Below, in pieces: positions 1 to 7,209 of a stretch of DNA of 11,071 nt. The DNA is from Chloroflexota bacterium. Lineage in GTDB: Bacteria; Chloroflexota; Dehalococcoidia; UBA3495. Position numbers and translations under genes: made by a program. The stretch's first letter is position 1. The number at the start of each line of letters is the position of its first letter. The stretch lies in assembly GCA_022563275.1 (NCBI GenBank), contig JADFNR010000115.1, forward strand, positions 1-11,071, in the 5' to 3' direction. The notes below the pieces were generated by a model. It did not search any database and was not told the origin of the DNA. It saw only the letters and a list, made by a program, of their open reading frames with translations.

Positions 1-1283
1 AAGGTCACAACGGGGCCGGAGATCGAGACCGCGTCCGCAGTGCCGGAGACCGCCCCGCTGCTGCTCGTCACCACGAAGGCACTCCCCGGCGGCGCCGAGG
101 CGGCCAACTCTTCGTCGAAGGTAACGGTCACAGTCGTGCCGTCGGCGGCGACGCTGCCGCTGCTAAAGCTTGGCGCCGTAGTGTCGGCCACAGGGGCCTT
201 GCCGTCTACACTGAGGCCGACTACCGCTGTACATCCGTCGCACACGTTGCTGGCCAGCTGGCTGAACACCAGGTCTATCCGGTTCACGATGGTGGACGTG
301 CTCGACCCAGCAAAGAGCAAGCCTACTGGGTTCGCCGACTCATTTGCTGTCACCACCAGGGAGCCCGAGTCGCCGCCGGCGCTGAAGGCGGTGTCCGGGT
401 TCTGGATGACCAACTGGTCCACGAAGCGGGCCTTTTTGCCCCTGCCGTAGTTGACTTTGATTATGGCGTTAACGCCGGTAATCTCCCCTTGGGTCAGGTG
501 CGTGGTGCGGCCCCGCTTCTGTACCAGGATGTTCAGCAGGTTGCCGCAGGCGTCGTTGTCGCAGACCAGGGCCTGGGTGCTGGGCTCGCCGTACCTTTCA
601 TCATCAGGGGTAGCAGTACCGATTAGGGGATTAGCCTGGTCTCCATCTATCGCAATGGCGGCGTCCACAAAGTTGTCACCGCCGTCGAAGTCGATCGGCA
701 CGTACGCGGTCAGGGTGCCGATGGGGATAGTGTTATTGGTGGTGCAACCGCTGTCGGCCAGGCCCGGCTGGATGACGTCGGTGCCAGGCCCGGCTCCGTT
801 GGCCCCGTTCAGATTGGCATAAACGTGGTTGTTGCTTAGCCCGTAGCCCAATTCGATACCGTCCACCACGCCCACCAGGCGCGCGCCCAGCGTGCCTGTG
901 AAGCAGTATGGGGTGACTATACTATTTTCATTGCTGCTGGAGACACCAATGGGCACGGGGGAAGGATACGCGAGCCTCTCGTCGTCCCGGGCCTCGAAAG
1001 CCCCGGTGACCTTCACCTGAACCGCTACGCCGTCCAGCTTGGCAGGGATGCCGCCCACGCCCTGTCGGGCGGTAAACACCTGTATCACAGCGTTGCCGTT
1101 CTCATCCAGGCCCAGGGCAGTGCCCACCACGCCGTCTTTGGCCAGCAGGGCATCGGTGTGACGCTCCTGCGCCTGCTTGGCCTTTTCCAGGCCCTGCTCG
1201 CCTCCGCCCAACACCGGCGAGGCAGCCAGGGCAGCCAGCAAAATGACGGCCAGTATTGCCAATATCGAGAATTGTTTCTTCAT
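1..1283 (-). CDS. Secreted trypsin-like serine protease with SwmB-like domain (3' end missing)
   Basis: The minus-strand frame is open from ATG 1283 to the window edge (427 residues visible). Residues 1-26 form a signal peptide (KK, then a long hydrophobic stretch ending PVLG). Residues 28-100 resemble the N-terminal segment of secreted trypsin-like proteins related to plant NAL1 (GVVGTALGLDENG, VQVKVTGAFEA). The triad can be read by motif: His153 in SNNHV, Asp207 in NFVDAAIAI, Ser306 in GGDSGS. From about residue 367 a SwmB-like beta domain begins (TAPSFSSGSV, then TVTVTFDEEL), probably an extracellular adhesive or Ig-like module. The likely role is extracellular proteolysis or a surface function; the substrate is unknown. 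A GAGG at 1293-1296 lies at good distance from the ATG, while AGGAG 1286-1290 is only 2 nt away. A good promoter lies at 1413-1441. Plus-strand frames here are shadows. Motif assignment is strong; the family name comes from memory. Confidence 0.85.
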   Translation of the reverse strand, partial: MKKQFSILAILAVILLAALAASPVLGGGEQGLEKAKQAQERHTDALLAKDGVVGTALGLDENGNAVIQVFTARQGVGGIPAKLDGVAVQVKVTGAFEARDDERLAYPSPVPIGVSSSNENSIVTPYCFTGTLGARLVGVVDGIELGYGLSNNHVYANLNGANGAGPGTDVIQPGLADSGCTTNNTIPIGTLTAYVPIDFDGGDNFVDAAIAIDGDQANPLIGTATPDDERYGEPSTQALVCDNDACGNLLNILVQKRGRTTHLTQGEITGVNAIIKVNYGRGKKARFVDQLVIQNPDTAFSAGGDSGSLVVTANESANPVGLLFAGSSTSTIVNRIDLVFSQLASNVCDGCTAVVGLSVDGKAPVADTTAPSFSSGSVAADGTTVTVTFDEELAASAPPGSAFVVTSSSGAVSGTADAVSISGPVVT

Positions 1284-1412
1284 GGCTCCTATCCTCGTCC
1301 CAGGGTTGCAGGTCCTACCGAACACTCTCCAAGGATAATCTGCCGGGACAACCCCGGTAAATGGTGCCGGCTTGGTGTGTAAATCGCTAACAAATTTGGA
1401 ATTATTTCTGTA

Positions 1413-1441
1413 ATTATTGGCTATCCAGAATGTTAGGTCAA
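1413..1441 (-). promoter_or_regulatory. Sigma-70-like promoter of the secreted protease gene
   Basis: Read on the minus strand: TTGACC (1436-1441, 5/6 to TTGACA), a 17-bp spacer, then AATAAT (1413-1418, 5/6 to TATAAT). It sits in an AT-rich island between two GC-rich genes and would give a 5' leader of about 120 nt before ATG 1283. The leader contains a small CCGGG/CCCGG hairpin near 1344-1358. Confidence 0.6.
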
Positions 1442-1445
1442 GTAC

Positions 1446-1475
1446 CCCGATCGTATTTATGTAAAACCGATCGGG
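1446..1475. promoter_or_regulatory. Inverted repeat CCCGATCG/CGATCGGG, possible operator
   Basis: Perfect 8-bp arms (1446-1453 and 1468-1475) are separated by 14 AT-rich bases. Each arm contains CGATCG, and the two cores are exactly 20 bp apart, about two helical turns. The element lies just upstream of the minus-strand -35 of the protease gene and about 90 bp before the plus-strand SDR gene, so it could serve either divergent gene. No binding protein can be named. Confidence 0.4.
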
Positions 1476-1563
1476 TTTGCAGGAGCTACCTCGCGCCTAT
1501 ATGATTTACGGGGCCTGCCGCGGCGGGCACGCTCGGTATAGACGGGATATCGGAGGGGGACCC

Positions 1564-2505
1564 ATGTCCGTGATGGTCACCGGCGGCACGGGATTCATCG
1601 GCAACCGAATCATGCGTAAACTGCTGGAGCGGGGTGAAGAGGTGGTCTGCTTCGACCTGGCCCCGCCCCGGGCCAATCTGGAGCCTTATCTCGACCGCAT
1701 CAAGATGTACCGGGGCGACGTGACCCAACTGCCCCACCTGTTGGAGGCAATCAACACCAACGGGGTCCATAAGATCATTCACATGGCCGCGTTGCTGCCC
1801 CCGGACACCGAGGACCGCCACCACTACGCCATGCAGGTCAACATCGGCGGCACCAACAACGTATTTGAAGCGGCCCGTTGGTCCGGCGTCCAACGTGTGG
1901 TTTACGCCAGTTCCATCGCCGTCTACGGCGTACAGACAACCTTTGGCGAACGGCCCATCAACGAGGACGACCTCAACGACCCCGTCAACGTCTACGGCAT
2001 GACCAAGTCGGTGAACGACTTTTCGGCCAGGCGCTACATCGACCGCCACGGTCTGGACCTAAGAGGGATCCGCATCTGCACCGTGTTCGGCCATGGCAGG
2101 GTCACCGGCATGACCGGGATGATCGGCGGACTCTTGATGTCGCTGCCGGCCATCGGAAAGCCGGTGAGCATGCCCTTCCACCAGGACGAAGTATCGCCCA
2201 TGATCCACGCCGAGGACGCAGCAGAGATTTTCGTCAGGGCGGCCCTGGCCGAGAAGCTGGACCACCCGGTCTACATCAGCGGCGGCAGCATGTGCACCAT
2301 CAAAGATATGGCCGACATCGTGCGGGAGATCATCCCCGGCGCCCAGATAACCACCGGCGACCAGTTGGTGCCCCATGTGTATAACGTGGACAATAGCCGG
2401 ATGCTGGCCGACATCGGTTACGAGATCGCGCCCCTGCGGCAGCGGATACTGGAGCACATCAACGACGCCCGCGCCGAGGCGGGGATGGACCCTCTCAGCG
2501 GCTAG
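1564..2505 (+). CDS. NAD-dependent epimerase/dehydratase (extended SDR)
   Basis: This 313-residue protein is a normal length for an extended short-chain dehydrogenase/reductase. The N-terminus carries the Rossmann dinucleotide loop TGGTGFIG (residues 6-13), and HMAALL follows as the usual NAD-side motif. The catalytic residues are visible: Ser117 in SSIAVYG and the YxxxK pair Tyr144/Lys148 in YGMTK. The C-terminal half is the variable substrate domain. Family members epimerise, dehydrate or reduce nucleotide sugars or other hydroxyl/keto substrates using bound NAD(P); the substrate here cannot be read. The start is ATG 1564 because GGAGGGGG (1552-1559) sits just before it; the longer frame from 1477 lacks such a site and delays the Rossmann motif by 29 residues. 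An imperfect hairpin (CCCTCTC 2490-2496 with GAGAGGG 2514-2520, plus an inner GGC/GCC) straddles the stop codon. The next gene follows after 88 bp on the same strand. Confidence 0.9.
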   Translation: MSVMVTGGTGFIGNRIMRKLLERGEEVVCFDLAPPRANLEPYLDRIKMYRGDVTQLPHLLEAINTNGVHKIIHMAALLPPDTEDRHHYAMQVNIGGTNNVFEAARWSGVQRVVYASSIAVYGVQTTFGERPINEDDLNDPVNVYGMTKSVNDFSARRYIDRHGLDLRGIRICTVFGHGRVTGMTGMIGGLLMSLPAIGKPVSMPFHQDEVSPMIHAEDAAEIFVRAALAEKLDHPVYISGGSMCTIKDMADIVREIIPGAQITTGDQLVPHVYNVDNSRMLADIGYEIAPLRQRILEHINDARAEAGMDPLSG

Positions 2506-2593
2506 GAAGGGCCGAGAGGGGGATTCTCCGGATTGGGTTATAATCAGCCTTGGTTTCGCCTGCCGGCCAAGGAAATCACCTGAGAGAGATGAG

Positions 2594-3526
2594 ATGAGTA
2601 TCGCCATCGGCTACATGCCAGGAGCATACGGAGAGGGTGGAGAAGACCACGACTATCTTCGGAAGTTGGTGGAGGTTGGTGACAAACACGGCTACGACTC
2701 CCTCTGGCTCAGCGACCGGATCGTTGGCGAGAAGTTCAGTCTCGAGCCCATGATGGCCTGTTCCATGGTTCTGGCCTACTCGGAGCGCCTGAAGGTTGGC
2801 ACCAGCGTGCTGGCCCTGCCCCTCCGCAACCCGGTGGTGCTGGCCAAGCAGATAGCGACCCTGGATTACCTGTCCCAGGGACGGTTCTTCCCCGCGGTTG
2901 GGTTGGGGCAAGAGGAGCCGGAGGAGTACGAGGCCTGCGGCGTCACCAAGGAACGGCGCGGCCCCCGGACCGATGAGGCGATCGCGTTGATGCGCCGGTT
3001 ATGGCAGGAAGAAAACGTCACGCATGAAGGCGAGTTCTTCAGTTGCCACAACGTGACCGTTACCCCCAAGCCGTACTTGCAGCCCTCCACTCCGGTCTGG
3101 ATCGGGGGGCGGTCTCCCGCCGCCGCCAGGCGCGTTGGGCGGGTGGGAGACGGTTGGCTGGTTTCCAGCGCCACGCCCGAGGAGATAAAGGAGGGTTGCG
3201 AGATCCTTTTTGAGACGGCCAACGAGTTCAACCGTGAGATCGAAGACGACCATATCGGGGTCTTGATGGGTTATTACGTCTCCGATGACGTGGCGGAGGC
3301 TACGGAGAAGGCCAGCCGGTTCATCACCCGTCCGCGCCCGGACGTCCATTTCACCGAGTTCACCGCTGTGGGCCCTGTGGAAAAAGTGGCGGAGTACGTC
3401 CAGAACTACATCGACGCCGGGGGCTCCAAGTTCGTGATGCGCCCTATGTGCCCCGCTGAAGAGACCATGGAGCAGCTAGAGATATTGGGTGAAGAGCTGC
3501 TGCCCATGTTTCCCCTGAAGAAGTAG
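2594..3526 (+). CDS. Luciferase-like monooxygenase, probably F420-dependent oxidoreductase
   Basis: This 310-residue TIM-barrel protein belongs to the bacterial luciferase-like family. Diagnostic segments are HGYDSLWLSDRI (32-43), the LKVGTSVLALPLRNP strand (66-80), LDYLSQGRFFPAVGLG (90-105) and PVWIGGRSPAAARRVGRVGD (157-176). This arrangement is typical of class F420-dependent oxidoreductases, although an FMN-dependent monooxygenase cannot be excluded by eye. The reaction would be hydride transfer or oxygenation of an unknown organic substrate in the cytoplasm. ATG 2594 is preferred because family homology starts there (MSIAIGYMPG) after a purine-rich GAGAGAG at 2582-2588. The frame extends upstream to 2375 only because it overlaps the SDR gene. 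A TATAAT at 2539-2544 in the gap could be a -10, but no good -35 is present, so read-through from the SDR gene is more likely. Large expansions of such oxidoreductases are known in SAR202 Chloroflexota. Confidence 0.88.
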   Translation: MSIAIGYMPGAYGEGGEDHDYLRKLVEVGDKHGYDSLWLSDRIVGEKFSLEPMMACSMVLAYSERLKVGTSVLALPLRNPVVLAKQIATLDYLSQGRFFPAVGLGQEEPEEYEACGVTKERRGPRTDEAIALMRRLWQEENVTHEGEFFSCHNVTVTPKPYLQPSTPVWIGGRSPAAARRVGRVGDGWLVSSATPEEIKEGCEILFETANEFNREIEDDHIGVLMGYYVSDDVAEATEKASRFITRPRPDVHFTEFTAVGPVEKVAEYVQNYIDAGGSKFVMRPMCPAEETMEQLEILGEELLPMFPLKK

Positions 3527-3569
3527 ACCTAGCTGGTGAAGCGGCGGTCCCATCAGGCAATGCCCTGCC

Positions 3570-3917
3570 CTATCTGAGCCCTCCGGGCGTCTGGTCTGCA
3601 AGAGCGATCGTGGCGATCAGCCAGGGGTGTTCGATCGGCGTCGTGGTGTGCCCCGGACCGGTCATGTCCTCCATCAACACCATGTCACCCGGACGCATTA
3701 TCTTTTTCGTACCGTCGCTGATCGCGATCTCGGCGGCGCCCTCCAGATGTATCACGTACTGACGCCGCGGCGGGTTGTGCCAACCGTCCATGTTCCGGCG
3801 CCTGAAATCCATGGTTTCTCCAGATTTCAGCGCATACTGGAAGAGTTCTTCTTCCGGTAAGACCATCTCTTCAAAATGAGAATGGCCGTCCTCTCCGGTG
3901 TAGACCCTCCACTGCAT
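3570..3917 (-). CDS. Small single-domain cupin protein
   Basis: This 115-residue protein consists almost entirely of one cupin beta-barrel. Recognisable parts are WHNPPRRQYVIHLEG (46-60), the first cupin strand pair; DGTKKIMRPGDMVLMED (68-84), with the typical PGD turn; and GPGHTT (87-92), supplying the second-motif histidine. Candidate metal ligands are His47, Gln53, His57 and His90; the classical HxH of motif 1 is replaced, as in other members with a WHN-PRRQ pattern. The role could be metal-dependent catalysis or binding of a small carboxylate or phenolic compound; nothing fixes the substrate. AAGGAGG (3926-3932 on the complement) lies 8 nt before ATG 3917, so the start is well supported. 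The gene converges on the luciferase-like gene, with 43 bp between stops and no clear intrinsic terminator. Confidence 0.85.
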   Translation of the reverse strand: MQWRVYTGEDGHSHFEEMVLPEEELFQYALKSGETMDFRRRNMDGWHNPPRRQYVIHLEGAAEIAISDGTKKIMRPGDMVLMEDMTGPGHTTTPIEHPWLIATIALADQTPGGLR

Positions 3918-4081
3918 CTTCCATTCCTCCTTGCTTCAACCGAATGGGCTCCAACCGGTCTGCCGGACAATCCTACAGGCCGGCGCCGGCGGTATCTAGG
4001 GTTGATTGACCTATGCGGCGGAACACTTTTCCGGGGTCTCCGCGGACGATTTTCCCATCCCGTTAGGTAGTGTAAACGGTC

Positions 4082-4111
4082 AGATGCGACTTCTGGTAAG
4101 GCCGCGCATCT
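4082..4111 (+). promoter_or_regulatory. Stem-loop AGATGCG/CGCATCT in leader of the Met-rich membrane protein
   Basis: Perfect 7-bp arms (4082-4088 and 4105-4111) flank a 16-base loop, ending 38 bases before ATG 4150. It may be part of the mRNA leader or an operator. The surrounding 232-bp divergent region also holds a perfect 12-bp palindrome GCCGGCGCCGGC (3979-3990). No convincing -35/-10 pair was found there. Confidence 0.25.
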
Positions 4112-4149
4112 AAATCTTATGAAGGAAACGCCGCATACTGGAGGGGGAA

Positions 4150-4620
4150 ATGGATTATCCAGCAACGATCTGGGCCGGGTTGGTCGCCGGGGGCGCCATG
4201 ACTGCGGTGCTCTACATGGGTATCTTCATGATGCCGGGGCAGATGAAGATGAACCTGCTCTACATGCTGGGCAGCATGATGTTCAGGGAAAGGGTGATGG
4301 CCTACATGTCGGGAGCGATGATGCATGCCATGTTGAGCATTGCTTTCGCACTGGCCCACGTGGGACTCTACCAGGCGTTCGACCTAGACGACGACCTGGC
4401 CCTTTGGGGCCTGGCGTTCGGGGCGGTCCACTGGGTTATCGTTGGTATGATGCTGGGCATGATGCCCATGATGCACCCTCGCATGAAAGACGGCACGCTG
4501 GCTGCGCCAGGCGCGTTCGCCATGAGCTATCCCATGGCAACGGCCATGGGTTTCTTGATGCTGCACCTGATGTACGGAGTACTGATTGGGGTGTTCTACG
4601 ACGTATTTGGCGGCGTATAG
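4150..4620 (+). CDS. Met-rich four-helix membrane protein of unknown function
   Basis: This 156-residue protein is not recognised by name. It shows four hydrophobic segments at about 6-28, 52-74, 84-106 and 127-150, with a short charged loop FDLDDDLA (77-84). Methionine is unusually frequent: 27 of 156 residues (17%), often as MM pairs (27-28, 43-44, 57-58, 100-101, 104-105, 107-108). Five histidines (59, 70, 94, 109, 139) lie in or near the helices, as in SGAMMHAM and MMPMMHP. Clustered Met and His in membrane helices can bind Cu(I) or other soft metals, but that is inference only. GGAGGGGG (4140-4147) fixes ATG 4150. The protein lies upstream of a second small membrane protein on the same strand, separated by a palindromic repeat. 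A large overlapping plus-strand frame at 4119-4733 is a GC-rich shadow. Confidence 0.82.
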   Translation: MDYPATIWAGLVAGGAMTAVLYMGIFMMPGQMKMNLLYMLGSMMFRERVMAYMSGAMMHAMLSIAFALAHVGLYQAFDLDDDLALWGLAFGAVHWVIVGMMLGMMPMMHPRMKDGTLAAPGAFAMSYPMATAMGFLMLHLMYGVLIGVFYDVFGGV

Positions 4621-4646
4621 CGGCAACCGCCTGGGTGTTTGAAAAT

Positions 4647-4677
4647 CGTAGGGGCACGGCATTGCCGTGCCCCTACG
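4647..4677. repeat. REP-like palindrome, 15-bp arms around one base
   Basis: CGTAGGGGCACGGCA (4647-4661) and its exact reverse complement (4663-4677) flank a single T. The GTAGGGGC...GCCCCTAC ends are typical of short dispersed palindromes I associate with Chloroflexota and cyanobacterial intergenic DNA. It lies 26 bp after the Met-rich gene. RNA from either strand would fold into a very stable hairpin, but no T-run follows, so it is called a repeat and not an intrinsic terminator. Confidence 0.7.
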
Positions 4678-4734
4678 TGCGTTTCACGCCGTTGATTCAG
4701 GCGGGCCCCACGGGTCTTTGGTCTGGTGGCTGAT

Positions 4735-4740
4735 TATAAT
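4735..4740 (+). promoter_or_regulatory. Candidate -10 (TATAAT)
   Basis: A perfect TATAAT, with TG two bases before it, lies 56 bp upstream of ATG 4797 and after the palindromic repeat. The positions for a -35 at 17-bp spacing read GGGTCT, which is poor. It could give the second membrane protein its own transcript; evidence is weak. Confidence 0.3.
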
Positions 4741-4796
4741 CGCACACAGATACCGGTCATAGCATCCGGCCGGCATACCTGAGCGATATCAGACCC

Positions 4797-5198
4797 ATGC
4801 ATTTCTTCAAACTTTACGTCATCACGATACTCTTCGGGATTCTCGGGGCCATCGGCGGGGCCGTTGCCGGCGGGTTCATCGCCGCCGCCCGTTGCCAGGG
4901 AGGGCTGGAGTGTTTGGGCGCCGCTTTCTTGGGCGTGGGGTTGGGGGCAATACTGGTGGAATCGTGCGCCATGGCCCTGGCGGCCCATCTGGCCAACCAA
5001 AGGCAGGGAAATCTGCCGCTGACTTTCCTGCCCACCATATTGCTGGCCGTGCCCATACCGTTCGCATTGCTGCTGGGTTTCACGGCGCCATTGGCCGTGC
5101 CGTTATTCCTGTTGCAAGCCTGGGTCTGCGTGAAGGTACAGCTTGCCACGGGAGGCCGAAGAAGGATGGGACGCCGGGCCCGATCGGGCTCTCTATGA
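4797..5198 (+). CDS. Small hydrophobic membrane protein, function unknown
   Basis: This 133-residue protein is mostly hydrophobic, with about four membrane segments: 5-30 (glycine-rich, ILGAIGGAVAGG), 38-66, 77-93 and 95-115. It ends in a short basic tail, GGRRRMGRRARSGSL, predicted to be cytosolic by the positive-inside rule. No family is recognised. No clear Shine-Dalgarno precedes ATG 4797, so the start is less certain than for its neighbours. The stop is only 4 bp from the stop of the convergent helicase gene. A perfect palindrome GCCCGATCGGGC (5178-5189) lies in its last codons. Antisense frames over it are not hydrophobically structured and look like shadows. Confidence 0.68.
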   Translation: MHFFKLYVITILFGILGAIGGAVAGGFIAAARCQGGLECLGAAFLGVGLGAILVESCAMALAAHLANQRQGNLPLTFLPTILLAVPIPFALLLGFTAPLAVPLFLLQAWVCVKVQLATGGRRRMGRRARSGSL

Positions 5199-5202
5199 TC
5201 CG

Positions 5203-6942
5203 TTAACGCCGGGACCCGGAGCGCCCTCGTGGCTTGCCAAGTCTTGCCGGACGTGGCGGGCGCGGATTGAAAGACGGAGTCCCCTGTTTTGGTGACCTGC
5301 TACGCCCACTGGATGAATCGGGCGTGGTGCTTCTTCCCAAGAGTTGGCCCGGCGGCCTCCAATCTGGCGATTCGCTTCGAGACGGTTTGCCTAATAATTG
5401 CCCCGGGTTTCTGCCGTTGGACGCGCCGGTCCGGGACGTTCTGGCGCCCGGTTGGGTAGACCGCTTCCCGATTGACAAATCGCCTCTAAGCGTTGCGCTT
5501 AATGGTTGCTCCGAGCGGTTCCCGCTGGATGGGTCGGCCCGGCGAATCAGGCCTACCGGTTGCTCCCTGCGCCGCCCAGTTGACGGGCCGGGAGTTGGGC
5601 CGGTCCTAGGTGTGGCCCTGGCGGGTTGATTCGAGGGGTTTCCATCATTTGATGCCCCGTTATGCGAAGCGCCATTTCTCCGATTTTCATTCCGGCCGTT
5701 CTTTGGCCTGGGGTCTCGGGTGCTCCGGCCGGCTCTACCGCCATTGCTCTGACCCCCGGCGCGCCGCAGTCCTAGGCGTTCTTCCCGGAACTGTTCCTCT
5801 GGAGTGAAGTCACCGTAGTCGAAACCGGGCAGACGCCGCCGCTCGATCTTCCCACCCAATTCTTTCTCGACCTCGCGGATCATCGCGCCGTCTTCGGCCC
5901 CGGCAAGGGTGAAAGCCTCTCCGGTTTGTTCGGCCCTGCCGGTGCGTCCGATCCGGTGGAGGTAGGTATCGGCCGTGTTCGGGAAGTCGAAGTTGATGAC
6001 GTGGGAGACCTCGGGAACATCGATGCCGTGGGCGGCGATGTCGGTGGCCACCATGATGTCGAACTTACCGGCGCGGAACCCGTCCATCGCCTGTTGACGG
6101 GCATTCTGAGACATGTTTCCCTGGAGCGCGGCCACCCGGAACGAACTCTTGGCGAGGGCCAAGGCCAGGGTGCGGGCCCGGTGCTTGGTCCGGGTGAAAA
6201 TCAGGGCCCGGCCCGTGGGGGTCTGCTCCAATAACGCCACCAGCAGGTCCTTCTTGAGTTTGTCCGGGACCGGGTATAGAGCGTGGGACACAGTCTTGGC
6301 CGGGGCGATGGTCCCGATCTGGACCGTCTCCGGGTCCTTCAGGATCTTTACCGCCAACGACCGGATCTCATTGGGCATGGTGGCGGAGAAGAAGAGGGTT
6401 TGCCGCTTGGCCGGAACGTGGTCCAAGATGCGGCGCACATCGGGCAAGAACCCCATGTCGCACATGGTGTCGGCTTCGTCGAGGACCAATACCTCTACGC
6501 CCGAGAGGTCAATATCCTTTTGGCTGACGTGGTCCAGCAATCGGCCGGGGCAGGCAACCACTATCTGTGCCCCCCGCCGCAGTCCGGCCAGTTGCGGCCC
6601 TTTGGAGACGCCGCCGTAGATCGCGATGCTCTTTATACGTAGGTGCTGCCCCAGTTCGCGGAAGGTCTGATGGATCTGCTCGGCCAGCTCCCGTGTCGGA
6701 GCGATGACCAGGCATCGAATACCGCGTTTGGGGGGCGTGGTGGCCAGGTGGTGCAGGATCGGCAGGGCGAATGCCGCGGTCTTGCCGGTGCCGGTTTGGG
6801 CCAGTCCTAAAACGTCCCGCCCCTGCAGCGCAACTGGGATAGCCCGTTGCTGGATGGGGGTGGGTTTGGTGAAGCCCACGGATTCAACGCCGGCCAACAC
6901 CTGGGGATGCAGGGAAAAATCTTGGAAACTCTGGAAATTCAC
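5203..6942 (-). CDS. DEAD-box ATP-dependent RNA helicase, RhlE type
   Basis: This 579-residue protein has all the helicase motifs in order: Q motif GFTKPTPIQ (23-31), Walker A AQTGTGKT (48-55), PTRELA (82-87), GG (110-111), CPGR (131-134), DEAD (155-158), SAT (186-188), LIFTRTKHRA (247-256), TDIAAHGIDVP (300-310) and HRIGRTGR (329-336). It would unwind RNA duplexes with ATP, assisting ribosome assembly, mRNA decay or cold adaptation. Two signature positions vary: CPGR where TPGR is usual, and AHGID where ARGID is usual. After about residue 390 comes a 190-residue basic, low-complexity tail rich in R, G, S, P and N, probably disordered and RNA-binding, containing an 18-residue repeat. The start is GTG 6942; AAGGAG lies 12 nt upstream, a rather long gap, but the protein begins exactly as RhlE proteins do (MNFQSFQDFSLHP). 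The 279-bp divergent region toward the lactonase gene showed no convincing promoter. Confidence 0.95.
   Translation of the reverse strand: MNFQSFQDFSLHPQVLAGVESVGFTKPTPIQQRAIPVALQGRDVLGLAQTGTGKTAAFALPILHHLATTPPKRGIRCLVIAPTRELAEQIHQTFRELGQHLRIKSIAIYGGVSKGPQLAGLRRGAQIVVACPGRLLDHVSQKDIDLSGVEVLVLDEADTMCDMGFLPDVRRILDHVPAKRQTLFFSATMPNEIRSLAVKILKDPETVQIGTIAPAKTVSHALYPVPDKLKKDLLVALLEQTPTGRALIFTRTKHRARTLALALAKSSFRVAALQGNMSQNARQQAMDGFRAGKFDIMVATDIAAHGIDVPEVSHVINFDFPNTADTYLHRIGRTGRAEQTGEAFTLAGAEDGAMIREVEKELGGKIERRRLPGFDYGDFTPEEQFREERLGLRRAGGQSNGGRAGRSTRDPRPKNGRNENRRNGASHNGASNDGNPSNQPARATPRTGPTPGPSTGRRREQPVGLIRRADPSSGNRSEQPLSATLRGDLSIGKRSTQPGARTSRTGASNGRNPGQLLGKPSRSESPDWRPPGQLLGRSTTPDSSSGRSRSPKQGTPSFNPRPPRPARLGKPRGRSGSRR
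5254..5577 (-). repeat. Degenerate 54-bp (18-residue) tandem repeat in the helicase tail
   Basis: Helicase residues 456-563 divide into six consecutive units of exactly 18 residues, starting at residues 456, 474, 492, 510, 528 and 546. Units begin GRRREQP, GNRSEQP, GKRSTQP, GRNPGQL, WRPPGQL and GRSRSPK. A Gly-(Arg/Lys/Asn)-x-x-x-Gln-(Pro/Leu) start is the most conserved part; the remainder is Arg/Ser/Thr/Pro-rich. Equal unit length with strong divergence suggests old tandem duplication in a disordered RNA-binding tail. Confidence 0.65.
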
Positions 6943-7209
6943 TGAGAGGGTCTACTCCTTGACTGCTTTACCGAGCCAAGTCACACTCTCAGGCCCAAGG
7001 TCACGGTCAATCTAAAATCGCGGCATTTCCGCATGTTACGAGTTCACGCGTTACGAACTTAATCGTTGCCTGATTCAGTATAACAGCTTGCCGGCTATCG
7101 GGCATGCCCTGTGGGCCCACAACGGACCCTTTTGGGGAATCGACCCGGCGCAGTCCGCCCCATGAGGCCGTTTGAGTGTTAACATCATTTCCGGCGACCA
7201 CACTTCCCC

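Noticed and set aside
40..822. Two plus-strand frames of 136 and 123 codons
   Set aside because: They are antisense to the protease gene, whose signal peptide, catalytic motifs and beta domain are clear on the minus strand.
1477..1563. 29-residue N-terminal extension of the SDR
   Set aside because: It has no ribosome-binding site, and the Rossmann motif belongs at the N-terminus; ATG 1564 has a strong GGAGGGGG.
2375..2593. Upstream extension of the luciferase-like gene
   Set aside because: It overlaps the SDR gene out of frame and encodes no family sequence; the fold starts at ATG 2594.
4647..4677. Palindrome as an intrinsic terminator
   Set aside because: No T-run follows on either strand; it is better described as a REP-like repeat.
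4119..4733. 204-codon plus-strand frame over the Met-rich protein
   Set aside because: It is rich in Arg, His and Gly without domain pattern. The alternative frame has four membrane helices and a good ribosome-binding site.
7035..7059. Direct repeat GTTACGA (15-bp spacing) with AGTTC/GAACT arms between helicase and lactonase genes
   Set aside because: It is too short to stand out from chance, and no matching promoter was found nearby.
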